This document shows, piece by piece, positions 58,242 through 64,000 of a DNA stretch of 64,000 bases. Made by a program: the position numbers and the translations under genes. The stretch's first letter is position 1. Each line of letters begins with the position of its first letter. The stretch comes from Pezicula radicicola (taxonomy: Eukaryota; Ascomycota; Leotiomycetes; Helotiales; Dermateaceae): NCBI GenBank assembly GCA_003008705.1, contig PDUO01000001.1, forward strand, positions 1,481,694 through 1,545,693. The letters are read 5' to 3'. The notes below the pieces were generated by a model, which saw only the letters and a list, made by a program, of their open reading frames with translations, ran no database searches and had not been told where the DNA came from.

Positions 58242-60995
58242 CTAAGACCACCGTTTTATAAACTGATGCGAGCCCCTTCTCTCTACGAAAACGTCCACCT
58301 TTCTCTCCAGCATCCAATCCAAACTCCTCGCATCCTCGAAATTCTCCAGTTCTCTCCATTCCATGTCTCTTTTATATGCGTCTTCGAGGTCCTCCTTGAA
58401 GTCTTTTGCAGGTTGCCAGTTTTGCCAGACCGCGCGATCCCTTTCCATCTGGCGCTGCACAACGGAAATCTTCTCGAACTTATTAAAACCAGACCAATTC
58501 GAAGTACCTTCTCCTACGGGTTGAGGTTCGGCGAGATGAACGGTGGAGAGTGTTGATGCCATAATACTGCCCAGAGATGGAGCTTGTGCTATACGTGGAT
58601 AGAGGGTAGAATGCTGTTTTCCACGCTGGAAAAGTGGTGGGCTTGAGGGAATAAATGCGCTCGAAGGTAATGAGGATGTAGTCTCAAGGTACAGAGCCTT
58701 ACATTCCATGGGATGGGTGGTGAAGAAATCGATACCAGTTATAAAGAGGCCTGCAGTACGATTGAACATTTTGGCGACGTTGTTAGGGTTAGAAACGTGT
58801 CCAAAGTGGTTGAGCTCAGTGCTAGAAGGCGACAATAGCCTGATCTCAGAAGATATCATCGTCGTGTTTTCTTCAATAACTGCGAGCTCTGCTAATAATT
58901 CCGGGTGTTTTTCTGATTCCACAGCCGACGGGTTGTCACTAGTTTGATCCATTGTCTCCGCGACTGCTTCAAGAAGGCGCTGGTAATCCTCATTGCCCTC
59001 CGCGACCAGTTCAGATTGCGTAGGCTTTGACGTTGATCGAATCCGTCTTGTGAGACCTCGGCTGGGAACCATATTCAGGCCCACGCCTACCTTCACGCTG
59101 TTGTAGACAAGGGTTCTCATCCTCGCTGTTGTAGCAACATTTAAGCAGGCATATTTCCACACAACTCTGGCAACGTTATGCATTCGGAGACGCCAAGCCA
59201 TCTCAAATAAAGCGTGATACGACATCTGGTCCAGCGGTAAGCCGAGCTGTGCATCCTCAGGCCAGTTCTTTATAACCTCGACGGCGCCTTCCAAGTTCTT
59301 CATATGCTTGCAGTGATTCAGTATTGTGTTCAGCGAGACGTTGTCAGGCTCAATAAAGCGTGCTTTCATTTCCATGACAAAAGCCCAGCAGCGAGATATT
59401 AGCCATCTACTCCCAAGGGCATGGATTATACGATTCCCACTCGCAACAGTAAGCCAGTCTGGTCCATAGCGGGAGTCCATTTGTGTCATAAATTTCTCCT
59501 CCGTCTGGTTGTTCTGCAGAGATAGTTCAATCTCATCCATGACGAGGCACTCGCAAGCCTCCTTTAACGCCGATTTGTGATTGAGAAGCTGCTTTTTATC
59601 CATTGCTGAAACAATATATGATTTAATTCGAATGTCCGTGAATACTCGCATAAAGGCTACGAAGGTGTCGGCATTTGGAGTATGGTTCCGCCTCAACATG
59701 AGATTTAGGATCAGCTGGAAGTTGGATAGGTCATTATTTTTGGCAGCTCCACGTAGCAATATGTTGAACGTCTCCACATCCATTGGGAATTTGATAATCT
59801 CCATGTGAACGAACAGACATCTAGCATCAGCAATCCGATTGGTCTTAACAAAGTATTGCATCGCCGCATTGTATGCTTTTCGAGATATTGCGTGCCTGCA
59901 TTTAGGATCGGTGAAGATGCTCGATAAGACTTCGATAACAGTCTCTATATGGTCTTTCCTCTGATCATACATTAAACGATGTAGATGGTTCGGCATTTCC
60001 GCCGATGTCAAATACTGAACAAAGTCGTTGAAGGAAGATACCGTCCAAATTTCTGGCCGTGGAACTTCGGCTGCATTCATTGTCATAAGGAACTTGACCC
60101 GGCGCTCGACCATACTCCTTCGGACTCTTGAGTTTCTCTTCGCTTCTAAAATAGGATTCGCGTGCTCAGCTACCGTTACTATTTGAGTAGGATCGCTTTT
60201 CGTCTTCGTGTCAGAAATTTGAGCTGGAATATCGAAATCGTTGGTCGTGGATTCGATTAATACGTTTGGGGCAACCTCCAATATAGCCCCGGCAGTCTTG
60301 ACAATCCCATTTATGGGCCCCGACAAGAAGAACCGACGGTCTAAAGTCTCCTGCTCCTGCGACTGAAAGGCAATAGAACAGCCATGCTGGTAAACAATGG
60401 TCCATAGGTTGTCGTCCACCCCAAGGATAAGTTCTTCGGCTGCATTGCCAGGCACCAATATACTCACTGCCTTTTCCAGCCACCTTCCCGCATCTGGTGT
60501 ATGCTCTAACAATGTCGCGAGAATGACGCGCCAGTCCGGCAAATCAGCGCCTCTTTGGATTCGACGTGCTTCCTGGTAGGCTTTCCTCCTCCTGAGATTA
60601 TACAGAGCCGTTGCCTCAGCGCTCTGTCGAACTGAGAATAGTTTTCGCAATACAGAAGCCTTCGGTGTTGTGAATCTCACAAGTTCAGACTTCGCATTAC
60701 GAGATCCTCTTGCCTCTAACGTTGGCCCATCCTTTTTGGTCTTTTTAAATCGTATGTAAACACGTTTGGATGGTACAGCAGACGCGTGCTCGTTATCACC
60801 ATTTTGGGAAGGCGAAGGCAAACGGATGTGAGCTTTTCGCTGCGACGGACTCGTTGGGGTTTGAGTTGATGTTGAAGATTTTCGAGCCCAGAGAGGGTAG
60901 AGGAACAGTAATGGTTCCCTGGGAGCAGAGGAGGCGAGACAAGCGGATGCTACAGCGGCCTTGCCTCGATTCGATATTCGACTTCCCAGGGACAT
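58242..60995 (-). CDS. Mitochondrial PPR-like protein
   Basis: A single 917-residue frame. The N-terminus is basic, hydroxylated and acid-free (RISNRGKAAVASACLASSA), as in a mitochondrial targeting peptide. Helical-pair repeats of the pentatricopeptide kind are recognisable. Examples are YNAAMQYFVKTNRIADARCLFVHM and FNILLRGAAKNNDLSNFQLIL (about residues 380-440), and later LNTILNHCKHMKNLEGAVEVI (about 555-575). Such proteins bind organellar RNA. The specific transcript target is not predictable. The last 200 residues are less repetitive and end LDWMLERKVDVFVERRG. I do not recognise a precise orthologue. Confidence 0.65.
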   Translation of the reverse strand: MSLGSRISNRGKAAVASACLASSAPREPLLFLYPLWARKSSTSTQTPTSPSQRKAHIRLPSPSQNGDNEHASAVPSKRVYIRFKKTKKDGPTLEARGSRNAKSELVRFTTPKASVLRKLFSVRQSAEATALYNLRRRKAYQEARRIQRGADLPDWRVILATLLEHTPDAGRWLEKAVSILVPGNAAEELILGVDDNLWTIVYQHGCSIAFQSQEQETLDRRFFLSGPINGIVKTAGAILEVAPNVLIESTTNDFDIPAQISDTKTKSDPTQIVTVAEHANPILEAKRNSRVRRSMVERRVKFLMTMNAAEVPRPEIWTVSSFNDFVQYLTSAEMPNHLHRLMYDQRKDHIETVIEVLSSIFTDPKCRHAISRKAYNAAMQYFVKTNRIADARCLFVHMEIIKFPMDVETFNILLRGAAKNNDLSNFQLILNLMLRRNHTPNADTFVAFMRVFTDIRIKSYIVSAMDKKQLLNHKSALKEACECLVMDEIELSLQNNQTEEKFMTQMDSRYGPDWLTVASGNRIIHALGSRWLISRCWAFVMEMKARFIEPDNVSLNTILNHCKHMKNLEGAVEVIKNWPEDAQLGLPLDQMSYHALFEMAWRLRMHNVARVVWKYACLNVATTARMRTLVYNSVKVGVGLNMVPSRGLTRRIRSTSKPTQSELVAEGNEDYQRLLEAVAETMDQTSDNPSAVESEKHPELLAELAVIEENTTMISSEIRLLSPSSTELNHFGHVSNPNNVAKMFNRTAGLFITGIDFFTTHPMECKALYLETTSSLPSSAFIPSSPPLFQRGKQHSTLYPRIAQAPSLGSIMASTLSTVHLAEPQPVGEGTSNWSGFNKFEKISVVQRQMERDRAVWQNWQPAKDFKEDLEDAYKRDMEWRELENFEDARSLDWMLERKVDVFVERRGSHQFIKRWS

Positions 60996-61614
60996 TCGCT
61001 ATGATATGCTCATTGTGTGTGGTGTTCCGGAATTCCCTAATTTCCCTTTCTTTTCTGCCCTTCATCTGTCCTGCTTCAAAATAATTACGGATCATCGGAT
61101 AAACAGATTTCCCGAAAGTCACGAGATTTATAGTCGATTCAAAATCGCTTTGTTGCGTATCTGAAAATTCGCCCTTTTGGCGTCGATTTGGTTCGTTGCG
61201 CGTCGCTGTCGGCCGCTTTCGAGTTGTTTCTGTCCAATAGCAGCAGTCCTCGTCGTCGTCGTGATATTATTGGATGAGAACGAAGAGTAGCCCTAGTCCG
61301 ACAACGAGCTAGTAAATTAACAGATTAAACAAGACAAAAATCCTCTAGCTGAGTTACCCAAATGAAGTGAGTACTGAGTTACCTAAATGATGCGAGTTAC
61401 TTAAATAAGTTCAAATATCATTTTTAGCACCGTTCATATATCAGGAGCCCATTCGGATCTGAAAGTTGATCGAATTTAGTTAGCTCTATTATGGCTATTG
61501 AATTAATTAAACAAAGTAAATGCTGAAAAGCTAGACAAAATAAATATCCGGACTCTCTGTGGGACCCAAGTTTTCCTTCCTCGCTATGCAGTACTCATTC
61601 TAATACAAAACCAT
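60996..61614. other. Intergenic region with 18-bp units
   Basis: The promoter of the PPR gene is followed by 18-bp-family units at 61345-61412 and the word TATCAGGAGCC at 61439-61449. The 3' flank of the CaaX-protein gene is AT-rich. Confidence 0.45.
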
Positions 61615-64000
61615 TCACATAATAACACATTTCTTGTCATCTTTTCCTTTTACATCGGCACCCTCACTAGGATCACTCGTCCAGTCTATATCGGCCACCG
61701 CCTCACGTGCCTTTGGCTTACTTTTCTCTTTTCTCATACTTGCTCTCCATCCTTTCTTCTTGGCATCCTTGATATTTTTCGCGGAGTTCTTCTCGACTCG
61801 GCTTTGTGTTCTGCCTAGTGTCATGGGCTTGGGATTAAAGAATGGAGATGGCTCTCCAGCAGACGATACACTACGAATCGTTTCTAGCCGCGCCATGGGC
61901 GGTCTCGGCCCTGGTGATGCTGGTTCATTGTGCCGACTAGAAATGCTACCCTGGCTTCCACGTCGAGAGGGAGAGGTTGATGGTGGATAGCGTCCATGGG
62001 ATAGCGAGGACGAATGAGTCAGACGAGAACCATTATTCAAACGTGCGGGAGATCCATGCGCTCCAACAGCAGCTCGAGGTGGCGTTGACCTAAAAGCCTG
62101 ATCTGGCGTAAGACGTGGAGTTTGACCATTTCGAACGGGACTATTGTTTGCAGCAAAAGGGCGTTGCCTAGGATCCGAAACTGAGCGATGTCTAGATTGT
62201 TGAACTCCACTCCCGATAGTGAACCGGGACGGAGTATGAGGACCAGAGATAGAGCGACGTTGAGAGGGATTGGCAAGTACGCTTCTAGGAGGACGTCCTG
62301 TACGGCTATTAAGACGCGCCAATTGGTCTGCACTTGGCATACCAACAGACTCCAAACTTGGCGAAAGCGGTCTACTCTGTGACTGTGAAGTAAGCACTGG
62401 GGCAGTGTCGCTCCGCTTTGGTATTGACAAAGGCTCTTCAACAACACGTGCCGGTATTGGGGCAGTTTCGCTTCGCTTGGGTTGTGGTGGTGATGCCTGC
62501 AGTTTTGGCATGTTGTTTGCTTCGTCCAGTAGTCCCTCCGTCGTCGGTGGTGGTGAAGTGAGGTGATGTTCATCATTTGGCGGCGGTGGCAGTGCTTGGT
62601 CCATGCGGTCCCTCGTCAGTCTTTTACTTAGAGTAGATGTCTCTTCACCCCCTAAAGGCTCCCCAATCGGTCCTGTCGAGTCCTCCCAACTGACCGTACG
62701 TCGACCCAGCGTGTCGGTCGTCATTGGCGGGATTATGGATACTGGTTGTTGTACAGTTGCTCTCATAGCTGGATTTGGTGCAAATGCTGGAGAGCTAGCA
62801 GCTCCAGAGCCTACAGGCCTTCTGGGTATGAGTTGTTGAATTCTGGATGTTTCGCGACGTGTCGGTTGAGGTGTGCCAGGGGGTGAAACATCATAAATAT
62901 CATCAAAAGTGACAGTCACAGGGCTAGTTACTGGCCGATAGACGTCTTCATCAATGGAGGAGCTGCGTGTAGTCCTTGTTGTGGAATCACTTAACGTTCG
63001 CTGAAGCGAAGTGCGTTGGCGAGATTCACCACCAGCTAGAGTGAAAGTGGTTAGAGTGCGGTTCAGGCTTCCAAGACCCGCCAAGCCAGGAGGGTCAGAA
63101 GTCGGGGAACGCTGTGATTGTTGCAGATTTCTTGCTGCTTCAGCGAGGACCGCTCTTTGTAAGTGTTCCGGCAGTGTCGGGATCGGATCCTTGCTATATG
63201 GTGGAGGCCTGTAAATTATCTTAGCCGTGCTTGATCTACAGAGATTGCAGAGATCGCCATTATTCCGATCATTCTTCAAGCTGCGCGACATGTTTCATCG
63301 CGAGCTATGATTGTTTTGGAAACCACGCGCATTATTGGGATCTCTATTCCCGGGAATAATAAATAGGACTTACGGTGGTACCCAATTATCTGCATCGCTT
63401 TCGTGAGGATGCTCATGTCTGCCATCTGCACGACGATATTGAATGTGCTCTTGGGCAACGGCTCGGGGATGCAGCCGTCGATTTATGGCTGCCGCAGTGG
63501 CAGCGCGGCGTAGGGTTGTGCCTGAGCGAGGACTGGTCTGAGAGTATGGAGCATCAAAGGCCTCTTCCTCATCATCCACAGATGCAGTATCTGCACCATC
63601 GCTTAGGTTCACCTGTTGACTGGGTCTCCTGGACGAAGACAGAGAGGTCTGCGGTTCATATGGATCACCAAGATCCTGGAGAGCAGGCATCGGTGGGACT
63701 GCTGGCGGCACGGCCCGGGAAGCACTTGTAGGAGATCGGCCAATGTTGCCAACACCAATACGGTTCCCACGCCCTCGCTGAGCCACAGTCCTTCTCCTAA
63801 CAATGGCCACTTCAGTGTCCATGTCTCTGTGCTCTTCCTCCAATACCTGGGGTTCTTTTTCTCCAACTTCCACGGTCACAACTCTTTTGCTGCCATCAGA
63901 CGTGCCGTACTTGAAATCCAAAATCGTAATGCGTCCACCATCGGTCGGTGACACCCCATCGTCGTCGCTTACAGGCGATTGGGATCCAACACCAGGTGCT
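61615..64000 (-). CDS. Ser/Pro/Arg-rich protein with C-terminal CaaX box, 5' end cut
   Basis: Exons 63374 to the right window edge and 61615-63280 give at least 763 residues. The start lies beyond 64000. Most of the protein is low-complexity and rich in Ser, Pro, Arg and Thr. One short motif, LCNLCRSS, follows the splice and might bind metal, but only with partner Cys residues not seen. The end reads DDKKCVIM: a CaaX box whose final Met favours farnesylation, preceded by a basic stretch (KSKPKAREA, and further upstream AKKKGWRASMRKEKSK). Membrane attachment is therefore likely. No enzymatic domain is recognised. Confidence 0.7.

Overview
This is nuclear DNA of a filamentous ascomycete (Pezizomycotina). 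Genes are broken by many short introns of about 45-110 nt with GTRNGT donors, CTAAC/CTGAC-like branch sites and YAG acceptors. Intergenic DNA is AT-rich, and the housekeeping set (Mph1, Cnd2, Cox23, Ilm1, Cdc43, a NatB subunit, a Txl1-type thioredoxin) is fungal. A fucose lectin of Aleuria type, an AA9 polysaccharide monooxygenase and a vanillyl-alcohol oxidase suggest a saprotrophic or plant-associated species. Leotiomycetes is my best guess, but it is not proven by the sequence.

Left part (1-19.3 kb) is accessory and gene-poor. It holds a cytochrome P450 cut by the left edge (minus strand), a fucose-specific lectin, decayed remnants of a DUF6594-like protein, an alpha/beta hydrolase and an MFS drug transporter, then an intact secreted AA9 LPMO and a vanillyl-alcohol oxidase. 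Between them lie long AT-rich stretches with small inverted-repeat elements (MITE-like) and degenerate repeats. The MFS remnant carries stop codons and a lost acceptor of the C-to-T/G-to-A kind.

Right part (20-64 kb) is gene-dense and mostly housekeeping: CDC43 and ILM1 (divergent), the NatB auxiliary subunit, a CAMK-type kinase, a RING-finger protein, a 2-oxoglutarate oxygenase-like protein, COX23, a flavin monooxygenase, condensin subunit CND2 and a thioredoxin-PITH protein (divergent), a histidine phosphatase, the arsenite exporter ACR3, an AAA ATPase, the Mph1 helicase, a mitochondrial PPR-like protein and a Ser/Pro-rich protein ending in a CaaX box that runs off the right edge. No rRNA, tRNA or CRISPR array was recognised.

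The most unusual structure is a family of 18-bp units (consensus near AAGTGAGTTACTCAAATC or its complement) found as short tandem runs at about fourteen intergenic or intronic places. The same unit lies inside two copies of a TA-flanked inverted-repeat element, one of which sits in an intron of the vanillyl-alcohol oxidase gene. A second oddity is a pair of P450 introns that appear to be separated by a single exonic nucleotide. Exon coordinates were read by eye from splice signals and reading frame; transcript data would be needed to confirm them.
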